21,974 bases of DNA from JAICTV01 sp035634055 (GCA_035634055.1 DASQDR010000249.1:1-21974), one strand, 5' to 3'; counted from the first letter of the stretch, positions 6,448 to 15,191 are shown. Notes: generated from the letters alone by a model not told the origin. Program-made: numbers and translations.

Positions 6448-9400
6448 ATGAGTAACGCGTTCTTGATGACCCGCCGCGCCATGGCGGTGCTGGCGATGCT
6501 CGCCGCCGCCGCGTACGCCGTCCCCAGCACGGTTCCCAGCACCGGCCCCGGCGCCAGTTCGGGCACCGGGCAGAGCACGATCCCCTCCACCGCCCCGAGC
6601 CTGCCGACGGGCGCGGCGGCGACCACCGCGACCGGCACCGCCAGCACCACCCGAACCGGCGCGGCCACCACCGGCCGCACGACTACCACCGGCCGCGCGA
6701 CCACGACCAACCCGACGACCGCCGACGCGCGGGCGCGCGATCGGCAGCGCATCCTCTCGGACCTGAAGGCGCCCGCCGGCTTCAAGATGACCCTCTTCGC
6801 CGCGCCGCCGGAGGTGAACTACCCGACCTGCCTGACGGCAACGCCGCGCGGCGAGGTGTTCATCGGCATCGACGAGCAGGGCTCGCTGGGCAAGCAGGAG
6901 GGCCGCGGGCGGATCGTCCGCTGCGTTGACGCCGACAACGACGGTGCGGCCGACCAGGTCGTCACCTTCGCCAAGCTGGATCACCCGCGCGGCCTGGTGT
7001 GGGACGATGCCGCCCGCGCGCTCTACGTGCTGCACCCGCCGCTGCTCAGCCGTTATCACGACGACGACGCCGACGGCGTCGCCGACCGCTCGGAAGTGCT
7101 CGTGCGCGGCATTGGCAATGAGAAGGTGCAGACCGGCCGCGGCGCCGACCACACCACCAACGGGATCCGCATGGGGATCGACGGCTGGATCTACGTCGCC
7201 GTCGGCGACTTCGGCGTCTTCGACGCCACCGGCAGCGACGGCACGCGCCTCCAGCTCCGCGGCGGCGGCATCGTCCGCGTCCGCGCCGACGGCTCGGGGC
7301 TGGAGACCTTCAACACCGGCCTGCGCAACATCTACGACGTCGCCATCGACCCGCAGATGAACCTCTTCACCCGCGACAACACCAACGACGGCGACGGGTG
7401 GAACGACCGCCTGGCGCACAACATCCCCAGCGGCTACTACGGCTACCCGAGCCGGTACAAGAACTTCAAGGGGGAATTCGTTGATTGCCTGATCGACTTC
7501 GGCGGCGGCTCGCCGTGCGGGTCGCTGTTCGTCGATGAGCCGGCGCTGCCCGCGCCGTTCGGGCACGCGCTGTACACCGTCGAGTGGGGCCAGAACCGCG
7601 TCGACCGCCACCCGCTCACGCCGAGCGGCGCGGGGTTCAAGGCCACGACCGAAAAGCTCATGGACCTGCCGCGCGGCACCGACATCGACGTCGACGCCGC
7701 CGGGCGGCTCTACCTTTCCTCGTGGGCCAACGGCAACTTCAACTACACCGGCCCGAACGTCGGCTTCATCCTCCGCCTGGAGCCCCAGTCCGGCGCCACG
7801 ACGCGCAGCGCCGCGACGCGCAGCGCCGCGACGGCGACTACCGCCACGGTCGGTGGGACGATGGCTCGCGCGGCAGGCGCGACCTCGGCGGCAAACCCGA
7901 GGGCCGCGGCGGCGGCAACGGCAACGGCAACGGCCCCGGCGGGAATGGCGACGACCGCGCCCGCCGCGCCGCCCGCTCCTTTCCCCGACCTGCGGCGGGC
8001 GAGCGATGACGAGCTTCTGAAGCACCTTGCTTCGCCCAGCGGCGTGCGGCGGCAGGCGGCGCAGCGGGAGATCCTCCGCCGCGGCGACCGCCCGGCGTTC
8101 GCGCAGGGGCTGGCGGCGCTGGCGGCGTCCGATGCGCCGCTGTCGGCGCGGGCGGCGGGACTCTTCACGCTCAAGCTGCTGCGCGGCGCCGCCGCCGATG
8201 CCGCGCTGGTCGGGCTGACCCGGCGCGACGACCTGCGCGAGCTGGCCCTGCGGGCGCTGGCGGACCGCAAGGGCGACGCGACGGTGCCAGCCGAGCCGTT
8301 CATCGCGGGCACCCGTGACGCCAACCCGCGCGTTCGCCTGGTCGCCGCGTGGGGTTTGGCGCGCATTGGCTCGCGCGACGCTGCCCACGCCGCGGCGGGT
8401 TTGGCGCGCATTGGCGCGCGCGACGCTGCCCACGCCGCGGCCGTGCTCCCGCTCTCGGTCGATCCCGACCCGCTGGTCGCCCACGTGGCGGTGAACGCGC
8501 TGGTCGAGCTGCGCGCGGCGCGGGCGTGCCTGGCGGCGGTGAGCGATTCCGATCCCGCGCTGGCGGGCGGGGCGCTGAACGCGCTCCAGCAGATGCACGA
8601 CCCGGCCGTCGTCGAGGGACTGGCGAGCCGGCTGGACCAGGTGAAGGCGCCCGCCCTGCGCGCCCGCCTCTTCCAGGCGCTTTGCCGGCTTTACAGCCGC
8701 GAGGGCGAGTGGGACGGAAGCTGGTGGGCCACCCGCCCCGACTCGTCGGGCCCGTATTACCAGCCGGCGGACTGGCCCGGCACGCGGCGCGTCGGCGAAG
8801 TGGTCCTGCGCGGGCTGAACGTCGAGCCGCCGGAACTGGCGCGCGCCATTCTCGTCGCCTGCGCCGTCAACAAGGTGGCCCTGCCCGAGGTGGTCGATCG
8901 ATTGCAGCAGGAGGCGGCAAAGGACCCGTCGCTGCGGGACGCGCTGCTCGGCGTGCTGGCGCGGCAGCCGCAACTGACCGATGCCCACGTGCAGGCGATC
9001 TCCGCCATCGCGCGCTCGGACGAGTACGCGCCGGCCACGCGGGCGCGGGCGATCCGGCTGCTCAACGAGCACCCCGAGAGCCCGGCGGCGGTGGAGGCGG
9101 CGGTCGAGGCGCTCGCTCCGGTCGCCGAGCGCGAGCGCCCGGAGCGCGAGCTGGCCAACGTGCTGGATTCGTTCGTGCGCGACGCGCAGCAGGCGCGGAA
9201 CGTGCCGATCCTGGCGCGGCTGAGCGAGGCGGGCGCGGCGAGCCGCCGCGAGGTGGCGCTGGCGGCGCTGGCGGGCATCGCCGCCAGCCGGCTCACCGAC
9301 GCCCCGACCCGCGCCGCCGCCGAAGCCGCCATTGACAAGGCGTTGCAGGACCCGACGGCGGTGGCGGCGGCGCTGCGCGCCGTCGGCCGCGCCCGCGCCG

Positions 9401-10020
9401 ACCGCTACGCCGACCAGGTGCGCGGCCGCCTGGACGACAGGGACTCCGCCGTCGCCGACGCCGCCAGCTTCGCCGCCCGCCGCATGAGACTCAACTCGTC
9501 GCGGCGCGGCGGTGGCGGCGGCAACAACGCGACCAGCCAGCCGCAGGAGCCGACGCTCGCGACCCTCAGCTACGACCGCGCGCTCGCCGGCGTGGCCAAC
9601 GTGCCGGGCGACGTCAGCCGCGGGATGGAGCTCTTCACCCGACAGGGGTGCGTCGCGTGCCACACGGTGACGCCCGACCAGCCGCCGAAGGGCCCGTACC
9701 TCGGCGGCATCGCCACGCGCTACAGCCGCGCCGAGCTGTGCGAGTCGATCCTCCGCCCCAGCGCCAAGATCGCCCAGGGGTTCGAGACGCAGTGGTTCAA
9801 GGTGAAGGGCGACGTGATCGAGGGGTTCGTCACCCGCGAGTCCGGCGACGAGATCGAGGTGCGCGACGTCGCCGGCAAGGTCACGCTGCTGAAGCGGCAA
9901 CAGGTCGGCTCGCGCGGCACCCGCCCGACCTCCGTCATGCCCGAGAACCTCGCGGGCAACCTGACGGTCGAAGACCTGGCGAGCCTGGTGGCGTACCTGG
10001 AGTCGTTGAAGGGACACTGA
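6448..10020 (+). CDS. PVC-type dehydrogenase: beta-propeller, HEAT repeats and C-terminal haem c domain
   Basis: This 1190-aa exported protein has a signal peptide (MAVLAMLAAAAYA), then a Thr/Ala/Gly-rich spacer to about residue 90. Residues 100-450 resemble the planctomycete/verrucomicrobial 'membrane-bound dehydrogenase' propeller (TIGR02604 type, related to glucose/sorbosone dehydrogenases). Three acidic Ca-binding-like loops start near D161 (DADNDGAAD), D205 (DDDADGVAD) and D310 (DNTNDGDGW). A second Ala/Thr linker (450-510) leads to an alpha-helical HEAT-like array (about 515-1020). The last 135 residues are a TIGR02603-type haem domain with CVACH (C1068, C1071, H1072) and a probable Met ligand M1164 in SVMPENL. 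The substrate is unknown; a periplasmic sugar or alcohol oxidation role passing electrons to the haem is inferred from the family. The start is supported by the signal peptide and the adjacent promoter. Confidence 0.9.
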   Translation: MSNAFLMTRRAMAVLAMLAAAAYAVPSTVPSTGPGASSGTGQSTIPSTAPSLPTGAAATTATGTASTTRTGAATTGRTTTTGRATTTNPTTADARARDRQRILSDLKAPAGFKMTLFAAPPEVNYPTCLTATPRGEVFIGIDEQGSLGKQEGRGRIVRCVDADNDGAADQVVTFAKLDHPRGLVWDDAARALYVLHPPLLSRYHDDDADGVADRSEVLVRGIGNEKVQTGRGADHTTNGIRMGIDGWIYVAVGDFGVFDATGSDGTRLQLRGGGIVRVRADGSGLETFNTGLRNIYDVAIDPQMNLFTRDNTNDGDGWNDRLAHNIPSGYYGYPSRYKNFKGEFVDCLIDFGGGSPCGSLFVDEPALPAPFGHALYTVEWGQNRVDRHPLTPSGAGFKATTEKLMDLPRGTDIDVDAAGRLYLSSWANGNFNYTGPNVGFILRLEPQSGATTRSAATRSAATATTATVGGTMARAAGATSAANPRAAAAATATATAPAGMATTAPAAPPAPFPDLRRASDDELLKHLASPSGVRRQAAQREILRRGDRPAFAQGLAALAASDAPLSARAAGLFTLKLLRGAAADAALVGLTRRDDLRELALRALADRKGDATVPAEPFIAGTRDANPRVRLVAAWGLARIGSRDAAHAAAGLARIGARDAAHAAAVLPLSVDPDPLVAHVAVNALVELRAARACLAAVSDSDPALAGGALNALQQMHDPAVVEGLASRLDQVKAPALRARLFQALCRLYSREGEWDGSWWATRPDSSGPYYQPADWPGTRRVGEVVLRGLNVEPPELARAILVACAVNKVALPEVVDRLQQEAAKDPSLRDALLGVLARQPQLTDAHVQAISAIARSDEYAPATRARAIRLLNEHPESPAAVEAAVEALAPVAERERPERELANVLDSFVRDAQQARNVPILARLSEAGAASRREVALAALAGIAASRLTDAPTRAAAEAAIDKALQDPTAVAAALRAVGRARADRYADQVRGRLDDRDSAVADAASFAARRMRLNSSRRGGGGGNNATSQPQEPTLATLSYDRALAGVANVPGDVSRGMELFTRQGCVACHTVTPDQPPKGPYLGGIATRYSRAELCESILRPSAKIAQGFETQWFKVKGDVIEGFVTRESGDEIEVRDVAGKVTLLKRQQVGSRGTRPTSVMPENLAGNLTVEDLASLVAYLESLKGH
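8352..8441 (+). repeat. 45-bp in-frame tandem duplication inside the HEAT region
   Basis: Two consecutive 45-bp copies differ at very few bases and encode LARIGSRDAAHAAAG and LARIGARDAAHAAAV. The period of 15 residues is shorter than a full HEAT unit. The near identity at DNA level indicates a recent duplication rather than an old structural repeat. Confidence 0.85.
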
Positions 10021-10029
10021 TGGTCGTCG

Positions 10030-10050
10030 GGCCGTCAGATGAGGACGGCC
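10030..10050 (+). terminator. Hairpin after the dehydrogenase gene, terminator-like without U-tract
   Basis: GGCCGTC (10030-10036) and GACGGCC (10044-10050) form a perfect 7-bp stem with a 7-nt loop, beginning 9 bases after the TGA. It is followed by TTGGGTTTCG rather than a run of T, so intrinsic termination is uncertain. Confidence 0.5.
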
Positions 10051-10054
10051 TTGG

Positions 10055-10140
10055 GTTTCGACGTTCAACATCCGACGTCCAACGCTCAACGTCCAACGCT
10101 GAACCTGGCAATGGAACCGTTGAACGTCGGACGTTGAAAC
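10055..10140. repeat. Imperfect inverted repeat of CGTTCAAC/CGTCCGACG units
   Basis: The left part (10055-10101) contains CGTTCAAC, CGACGTCCAACG and CTCAACGTCCAACG. The right arm (10117-10140) contains CGTTGAACGTCGGACGTTG, its inverse, with a small offset. The loop is about 15-30 bp. It lies between the dehydrogenase stop and the M16 promoter. Confidence 0.8.
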
Positions 10141-10197
10141 GGAACGCCACAACCCTAGGGCGCCGCGCCGCCGGTAACCTTTTCCTCCTCCCGCGCG

Positions 10198-10230
10198 TAT
10201 CATGCTCGGTCCGGCCGTCCCACACTGGAG
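10198..10230 (+). promoter_or_regulatory. Possible -10 box and ribosome site of the M16 peptidase gene
   Basis: TATCAT (10198-10203) is a good -10-like hexamer; no convincing -35 lies 16-18 nt upstream (TAACCT is the nearest). GGAG (10227-10230) sits 9 nt before the ATG at 10240 and is the likely ribosome site. Confidence 0.4.
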
Positions 10231-10239
10231 ATTCCACGG

Positions 10240-13203
10240 ATGACGCTCTCCCGCTTCCCGTCGCTCGCCGTACTCGCCTCGCTGCTTCCCGCACTGCTTC
10301 CCGCCCTGGCCCGCGGCGCCGACGCGCCGGCGCCGCGGCCGGCCACGTCGGCGTCGGCGGAGCGGATCCAGTACGTCCAGGAGACGCTTCCCAACGGCAT
10401 GCACGTGATCTACGCCCCGCTGCACCAGGCGCCGGTCGTGCACGTCCGCGTGCTCTACCACGTTGGCTCGCGCGACGAGCGGCCCGACCGCCAGGGGTTC
10501 GCCCACATGTTCGAGCACATGATGTTCCGCGGGTCGGCCCACGTCGCGCCCGAGGAGCACATGAAGCGCATCGGGCAGGTCGGCGGCATCTCCAACGCCT
10601 TCACCAGCTTCGACCAGACCGTCTACGTCAACACGGTGCCGGCGGAGTACCTCGACATGGCGCTGTGGCTCGAGGCGGACCGCATGTCGAGCTTTAAGGT
10701 CTCCGACGAGATCTTCCAGACTGAGCGCAAGGTGGTGGCCGAGGAGTGGCGGATGCAGCAGAACCGCCCGTACGGGAACGTGTTCGAGCTCTTCCTGAAA
10801 AGCGCGTTCACCACCCACCCGTACCGCTGGACGCCGATCGGCAACATGGACCAGCTCCGCGCGGCCAGCTCCGATGAGCTCCAGGAGTTCTTCAACACCT
10901 ACTACGTCCCCAACAATGCCACGCTGGTGGTGGCCGGCGACTTCGACCTCGACCAGGCCAAGCGGCTGGTGCGAACGTATTACGGCTGGATCCCCAAGGG
11001 CCCCGCGCCGCCGCGCGACCGCATCAAGCCCGAGCCCGACGCGACCACGGCGCGCGAGGTGGAGGTGAGCGAACCGGTGCCGCTGCCGCTGCTGATGATC
11101 GGCTACCCCATCCCCAACTACCGCTCGGACGACCACTACGCGCTGGGCGTGCTCGACACGATCCTGGGCAGCGGCGACTCCAGCCGCCTGAGCCGACTGC
11201 TGGTCAACAGCGCCGAGCCGCTCGCGGTCGGGGCGCAGTCCACGCACTGGCAGTCGGAGGACCCGAGCCTCTTCGGGGTCGGCGCGACGGTGCTGCAGGG
11301 CAAGCCGGTGGACCAGGTCCGCAAGATCCTCGAGCAAGCGGTCGCCGACGTGGTCAAGAACGGCGTGAGCGCCGACGAGTTGGCCAAGGCCAAGACCATC
11401 GCAAAGCTGAACGTGGTACGCGGGCGGCAGACGGCTGAGTCGCTGGCGTCGCAGCTTGGCGAGGAGCACCTGTTCGGCGGCGACGCCGAGCGCGTCAACA
11501 CCTCGCTGGCCAAGATCGAGGCGCTGACCGCCGACGACGTCCGCGCCGTCGCCGCCAGGCACCTGCGGCCGGAGCGATCGGTCACGATGACGGTCAAGCC
11601 CAGCCTGATGTCGGCGCTGGCGAAGGCGGCGGCGACGCAGGCGGCGGCGATGCAGAACGCGCCGGTGAAGCCCTCCACCGAGCCGGTCAAGCCGCGCGTC
11701 GCCGCCACCGAGTTCCCCAGGGAATATCCCACCACCGCGCCGACCGCCACGCCGCGTCCCAACCCGCAGTTCGCCAAGGGGACCGAGAGCGAGATCGACG
11801 GCGTGAAGGTCATCGTCATGCCCGACCCGCGCCTGCCGCTGGTCAACTGGAGCGTCACGGTGCGCCGCGGGTCGCAGTCGGACCCGAAGGGCAAGGAGGG
11901 CACCGCCTGGCTGACCGCCGAGATGCTCCGCCGCGGCGTGAAGGGGATGGGCTTCGAGGAGCTCACCCGCGACCTCGACACCCGCGCGATCTCGATCAGC
12001 GTCGGCGACGGCGGCGACTACACCCGCCTGAGCGGATCGTCGTCGGTCGAGCAACTCGATCACGGGATCGAGCGTTCGCGTCAGATCCTGCACGAGCCCA
12101 CCTTCCCCGATGACGAGTTCCGCAAGCTCAAGGAGCAGTCGCTCAACGCGCTCAAGGTCAGCGAGGAGTCGCCCGCCGGCGTCGCCGGCAACGAGCTGAC
12201 CAGCGCCCTGTTCGGCGACACGCCCATCGGCCGGTACTCGACGCCGAAGAGCGTCCGCGCGATCACGCTGGACGACGCCCGGCGCTTCTACCGCGAGGTC
12301 TACTCGCCGGACGGCGCGATCGTGATGATCAGCGGCGACGTGACCGTCGAGCGCGGGCGCGAGCTGGCGGGCAAGCTGCTGGCCGGCTGGTCGAGCAACG
12401 GCGCGCCGCCGGAGGTGAAGATCGACCTGCCGGCGCTGCCCGCCAAGCGCCGCATCCTGCTGGTCGACCGCCCGGAAGGGAAGCAGGCGACCGTGCGGAT
12501 GGGAATTCGCGCCTACGACGTGCGCTCGGAGGAGAAGTTCCCCGGCTCGGTCGCGTCGCAGATCCTCACCGCCGGCATCGACTCCCGCCTGGGGCGCTAC
12601 GTGCGGGCGAAGCGGGGGCTGGCCTACAGCGTGCGCGGGGTGTTCGACCCGAGCCGGCAGGCGGGAGCGTTCGAGGCGGGCACCGACACCGCCATCGAGT
12701 CCACCGCCGACGCCGTCGAGGCCATGTTCAAGGTCTTCGACGACATGCGCAACGAGAACGTCACCGACGCCGAGCTCGCCGAGGCCAAGACCCGCGTGAG
12801 CGGGCGCATGGTCATGCAGACCCAGACGATCGAGCAGCAGGCCGGCTACCGCGTCGAGGGGATCCTCAACGGCTACCCGATCGACTACTACGACCGCTAC
12901 CCGCAGCGCATCGCCCAGGTGCGGGCCGACGAGGTGCGGGCGGTGATGAACAAATACGTCAAGCCCGCCGAGATGACCGTCATCGTGGTCGCCCCCGCGG
13001 CCGCGGTGAAGGGGCAGCTCCAGCGCCTCGGCGAGGTGGAGGTGATCCCCATGCCCGCCCGCCGCGACGCCCCCGCCGCGGGCGCCGACACCGCCACGCC
13101 CACGGGCACGGGCACGGGCGCGGGCACCGGCACCGACACTGGCACGGGCACCGCGGACCCCGCCACCCAGCCGGCCACCCAACCGGCAAAGAAGGCGGCG
13201 TAG
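10240..13203 (+). CDS. Exported M16 (pitrilysin/insulinase-type) zinc peptidase, two fused M16 units
   Basis: The 987-aa protein has a signal peptide (FPSLAVLASLLPALLPALARG). The first M16 unit (about 45-480) carries the inverted zinc motif H89-MFE-H93 and the distal glutamate in VVAEEWR (E168/E169, about 76 residues on), so it should be catalytic. The second unit (about 510-940) has the fold-typical RRGSQSDPKGKEGTAWLTAEML but no HxxEH, as expected for the inactive half. Such proteins degrade peptides or small proteins in the periplasm. The C-terminal tail (about 945-987) is Thr/Gly/Ala low complexity encoded by a 6-bp GGCACG-type repeat and ends in ATQPATQPAKKAA. It follows the dehydrogenase after 219 bp with its own promoter, so it is probably not in the same operon. 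Confidence 0.95.
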   Translation: MTLSRFPSLAVLASLLPALLPALARGADAPAPRPATSASAERIQYVQETLPNGMHVIYAPLHQAPVVHVRVLYHVGSRDERPDRQGFAHMFEHMMFRGSAHVAPEEHMKRIGQVGGISNAFTSFDQTVYVNTVPAEYLDMALWLEADRMSSFKVSDEIFQTERKVVAEEWRMQQNRPYGNVFELFLKSAFTTHPYRWTPIGNMDQLRAASSDELQEFFNTYYVPNNATLVVAGDFDLDQAKRLVRTYYGWIPKGPAPPRDRIKPEPDATTAREVEVSEPVPLPLLMIGYPIPNYRSDDHYALGVLDTILGSGDSSRLSRLLVNSAEPLAVGAQSTHWQSEDPSLFGVGATVLQGKPVDQVRKILEQAVADVVKNGVSADELAKAKTIAKLNVVRGRQTAESLASQLGEEHLFGGDAERVNTSLAKIEALTADDVRAVAARHLRPERSVTMTVKPSLMSALAKAAATQAAAMQNAPVKPSTEPVKPRVAATEFPREYPTTAPTATPRPNPQFAKGTESEIDGVKVIVMPDPRLPLVNWSVTVRRGSQSDPKGKEGTAWLTAEMLRRGVKGMGFEELTRDLDTRAISISVGDGGDYTRLSGSSSVEQLDHGIERSRQILHEPTFPDDEFRKLKEQSLNALKVSEESPAGVAGNELTSALFGDTPIGRYSTPKSVRAITLDDARRFYREVYSPDGAIVMISGDVTVERGRELAGKLLAGWSSNGAPPEVKIDLPALPAKRRILLVDRPEGKQATVRMGIRAYDVRSEEKFPGSVASQILTAGIDSRLGRYVRAKRGLAYSVRGVFDPSRQAGAFEAGTDTAIESTADAVEAMFKVFDDMRNENVTDAELAEAKTRVSGRMVMQTQTIEQQAGYRVEGILNGYPIDYYDRYPQRIAQVRADEVRAVMNKYVKPAEMTVIVVAPAAAVKGQLQRLGEVEVIPMPARRDAPAAGADTATPTGTGTGAGTGTDTGTGTADPATQPATQPAKKAA

Positions 13204-13271
13204 CGGCCCGCACCACGAATTCGTAGCCGATCGCCTCACCCCCCGACCAGCGCGACCTCCCCCGCGCAACC

Positions 13272-13493
13272 GTGGCACGGAGGCCTCGCCCCCGGTGCGT
13301 GTACCCACGCCCGCCCGCCGCGCTCAGCGGCTCCGTCGCGCAACCGTGGCACGGGCGCCTCGCCCCTGGTGCGTGTACCCACGCCCGCCCCCTTGGCCAG
13401 CGGCAACCCGCCCACATTTGTGGCACGGGCGCCTCGCCCGTGGTGCGTGTACCCACGCACGCCCGCCGCGGCCAGCGGCTCCGTCGTCCGCCG
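13272..13493. repeat. Three tandem 74-bp double-hairpin repeats between convergent genes
   Basis: GTGGCACGG begins at 13272, 13346 and 13420, giving an exact 74-bp period three times. In the third copy CACGGGCG-CCT-CGCCCGTG (13424-13442) is a perfect hairpin and GTGCGTG-TACC-CACGCAC (13443-13460) is a second one. Copies 1 and 2 have partly decayed stems. Each unit ends with a CCAGCGGCTCCGTCG-like segment. The array fills the gap between the M16 stop and the stop codon of the minus-strand hypothetical gene, so it may serve as a two-way transcription barrier. Related copies occur at 19637-19835. Confidence 0.92.
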
Positions 13494-13494
13494 C

Positions 13495-14388
13495 CTACCG
13501 CAACACGTCCGGCACCTTCCCAATGACACGGCCGTCGCGCGCCCGCTCGATGGCATGGGACCTCACGCTCATCACGCCCCCGCGCGCAGCTATCGCGCGC
13601 GTGGCGGCGGTGCCACTGCGGGCCGCATCCTCCTCACGGCTGCCCGGCGCGGCGGGGCGATTGGCTTCGTTTTGATGGTTCTCCTCGCCCCCCACAACCG
13701 GCTCCGACGAATTGGGTTCGTTTTCGCCATTTCTCTCGCGCGGCCTCACCACTGCCGCCGCCGCCTCGCTACCGCACTCCACCTCGTCCATCGCACCTCC
13801 GGCCGCCGCGCCCTCCCGCCGATCCCCTTCATCCTCCTCCGGCTCCGGCGGTGATTCCGATGGCGGATCGACCCGCCCACGCTCCGCGCAGTCCCCCTCG
13901 CCCGCCAGCATCTCCGCCTCGTCCTCTGCCTCCTCCTCGCGCTCCTCGCGTAGCTTGCCCAGCTCGAGCCGCGCCTTGTCCATCGCCCGCTCCAGCGCCG
14001 CCGCGTGCTTCTGCAAGCGGTGCAGTTCGGCCGCGGCCGTCAGGTCGCTGTAGAGGTGGGCGGCCGAGTTCACCCACTGGTATTCCGACAAGTACTGCTC
14101 GGTCATGCGCCGCTCCGCCTCGAGCAGCCGCTTGAGCTTCCACGCCGCGACGACCACGCGCTCGGCGTAAAGCCGCTCCAGCGCGTCCCCCGGCCGCAGC
14201 CGCCGGCAGATCCCGGCGCGCAGCGATTCCAGGTCGTCGGCGCTTTCCCCCCGCAACACCAGGTCGCGGCAGAACATCCCGTGCGTGACGGCGTTGCCCG
14301 CCGCCGCCGACTTCCCCTGTGGCGTGCGCGGGCCCGTCGATTGCCGCGCGTTCCGCCGGTTCGCGTCGATCTGCGCTTGCGTGGCCAT
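13495..14388 (-). CDS. Hypothetical protein of the 'ANRRNARQSTGPRTPQGK' family
   Basis: The 297-aa protein opens with a conserved-looking segment (QIDANRRNARQSTGPRTPQG, then AVTHGMFCRDLVLRGE) found in many hypothetical proteins of planctomycetes and other soil bacteria; no function is established. A helical middle (about 55-150) is rich in Arg, Glu and Leu. The C-terminal half is acidic and disordered (EEREEEAEDEAEM; PPEPEEDEGDRRE) and contains NEPNSS and NEANRP, encoded by two similar 14-bp segments (inverse of ATTGGSTTCGTTTT at 13660 and 13711), which look like spread short repeats. A ribosome site GGAG lies 9 nt before the ATG. The stop codon abuts the 74-bp repeat array. Confidence 0.75.
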   Translation of the reverse strand: MATQAQIDANRRNARQSTGPRTPQGKSAAAGNAVTHGMFCRDLVLRGESADDLESLRAGICRRLRPGDALERLYAERVVVAAWKLKRLLEAERRMTEQYLSEYQWVNSAAHLYSDLTAAAELHRLQKHAAALERAMDKARLELGKLREEREEEAEDEAEMLAGEGDCAERGRVDPPSESPPEPEEDEGDRREGAAAGGAMDEVECGSEAAAAVVRPRERNGENEPNSSEPVVGGEENHQNEANRPAAPGSREEDAARSGTAATRAIAARGGVMSVRSHAIERARDGRVIGKVPDVLR

Positions 14389-14614
14389 GACGACTTGCTC
14401 CGTTCTGCGAGCGCGCGCGGAAGGGGCGCCCGCGATATGAGGTGAGAAATCACCGGCCCCGGGCCCGTGGGATCGTTAGACCCATGCCGGCCGCGGCACC
14501 AGAAACCCCGCCCGAGCAGGCGAGGGGCCGCGGCAACCGTCAATCTAGCAACGGAAATCGATGTTGTCGGCCAAAATCCGCTCAGATGCATTCAAGCGCG
14601 AGCGGGGGGGGCGG
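14389..14614. other. Intergenic spacer without recognised content
   Basis: Beyond the ribosome site of the preceding minus-strand gene, I see no gene, tRNA-like fold, clear inverted repeat or convincing promoter in this 226-bp stretch. Its middle contains GGGCCCGTGGGATCG and several G/C runs. Confidence 0.5.
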
Positions 14615-15105
14615 TCACCTCGAAGTGGCGTCTCCGTCGAACCAGTCGGACCAGAAGGGGGCGTCCGGGCAGGCGGTGAGTTCGCCGACCTTTTCCATTA
14701 CGGCCGCGGGATCGTCCAGCGGGTTGGTCTCGAGCGCCACGGGCGATTCGCGGCCGGCGGTCAGGGGCTTGAGGTACCGCAGGGCCTTGGAGAATTGCGG
14801 GAGCGATTCGGCGATCATGTGCGGCGGCCAGTCGCCTTGCCCGTGGGCGGCGCGGTGTAGACCGGGAGGTCCGCGTCGGCGGTGTCGACGAAGATCGGAT
14901 CGGCGAGGTCGTCGTGGCCGATCACCACCCAGGAGCGCTGCCACGCCCCCGGCCCATCACCGTCGAGGCTCTCGCCATCGGGCGTGCGGGCGTAGCCTGA
15001 CTGCGCATCGTCTAACTCGCCGGGCTCGACCAGTTTGATCGTGCGGTAACCAAGCGATAGCGAGCGGACCGGGAGGGCAGCGAGCTTCTCCGCGAGGTTC
15101 GTCAT
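14615..15105 (-). pseudogene. SMI1/KNR4 (SUKH) family gene broken by a frameshift
   Basis: Two overlapping minus-strand frames together make one plausible SUKH protein of about 163 aa. The first (from ATG 15105) reads MTNLAEKLAALPVRSLSLGY, through SWVVIGHDDLADPIFVDT and LPVYTA, then breaks into PPTGKATGRRT and a stop. The other frame continues with AHGQGDWPPHMIAESLPQF through WFDGDATSR to the TGA at 14617-14615. Family members usually read VYTAxHGxGxWxPxxIAxSF, so the junction lies at about 14845-14857 and is explained by a 2-bp excess in a GCGCCGCC run. SUKH proteins are often immunity proteins against toxic nucleases or deaminases, but many have no known partner and no toxin is seen here. 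A sequencing or assembly error in this GC run is a real alternative. Confidence 0.75.
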
Positions 15106-15191
15106 TGCCGGTCCCACAGGTGGGCACTTCCAAGCTCACGGCGTGCGCGCCGCCTCGCGCGCGTCAGCGGCGGCGCAGCGCAGGGCGGCCA

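Noticed and set aside
6196..13308. A 2370-codon open frame on the minus strand, antisense to the dehydrogenase and M16 genes
   Set aside because: Its product is Arg/Gly/Ala/His-rich with no fold or motif, and it mirrors the codon positions of two well-identified plus-strand genes. High GC removes stops from this antisense frame.
13272..13493. Possible CRISPR array (regular 74-bp period)
   Set aside because: There is no alternation of constant repeat and unique spacer; the whole unit is repeated and no cas gene is present.
14449..14490. tRNA or small RNA candidate at GGGCCCGTGGGATCG
   Set aside because: No cloverleaf with a T-arm (GGTTCRA) or anticodon stem could be found.
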